From Ecdyonurus torrentis (taxonomy: Eukaryota > Arthropoda > Insecta > Ephemeroptera > Heptageniidae): 64,000 bases of DNA. The position numbers and the translations under genes were made by a program. Where the stretch lies: contig OX439132.1 in assembly GCA_949318235.1 (NCBI GenBank), forward strand, positions 21,034,217-21,098,216, read 5' to 3'. Positions within the stretch are counted from its first letter, which is position 1, and every line of letters starts with the position of its first letter. Positions 63,976 to 64,000 of the stretch are shown piece after piece. The notes under the pieces were generated by a model. It did no database searches and was not told the DNA's origin. It saw only the letters and a program-made list of their open reading frames with translations.

Positions 63976-64000
63976 AAGTGCCCTAATAAATTGTTATAAA

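Larger units (their letters stand above)
62812..64000. other. WBP2 intron, open at the window edge
   Basis: Upstream of the first visible WBP2 exon there is no further coding exon in phase that I can recognise. The stretch contains a palindromic element (63423-63617) and a GC-rich transposon-end-like segment (63880-63970). The missing GRAM-domain exons should lie past the window. Confidence 0.6.

Overview
This is animal nuclear DNA, very AT-rich (about 30% GC or a little below, by eye), with GT-AG introns and abundant simple repeats. The three recognisable genes (noggin, WBP11, WBP2) are metazoan families. Gene content and WBP11 divergence fit an invertebrate, possibly an arthropod that has kept noggin (Drosophila has lost it), but the species cannot be fixed from the sequence.

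Layout. Bases 1-17,700 hold no recognisable gene: microsatellites, homopolymers, a few foldback repeats and scattered CRE/GATA-like sites. At 18,169-18,981 (+) lies noggin, a secreted BMP antagonist, in one coding exon with a splice acceptor touching its start codon, so at least one non-coding exon should lie upstream. From 19,000 to 50,000 there is again no gene I can support. This stretch holds long microsatellites (a 345-bp ACTAT array, a 280-bp AATG array, several long CT/GA and AT tracts), foldback transposon-like elements (the largest 1.33 kb with about 400-bp arms), and two small non-repetitive minus-strand ORFs at 46.6-47.6 kb of unknown origin.

Bases 50,062-64,000 are gene-dense on the minus strand. 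WBP11 (10 coding exons, 551 aa, complete) lies downstream of WBP2 (last five coding exons, 190 codons; the 5' end with the start of the GRAM domain is outside the window). Every splice junction was read individually and all phases close. The introns and the 3.25-kb intergenic space are packed with short foldback (MITE-like) elements of several families, some of which recur elsewhere in the window.

Noggin restrains BMP signalling outside the cell. WBP11 is a nuclear splicing/PP1-associated factor and WBP2 is a PPxY coactivator for WW-domain proteins such as YAP/Yorkie. WBP11 and WBP2 are unrelated in sequence and share only the property of being WW-domain ligands. I found no unambiguous new molecular system. 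The most unusual items are the 1.33-kb foldback element, the hairpin-flanked ACTAT array, the five-PPxY WBP2 tail, and the clustering of foldback families around WBP2/WBP11.
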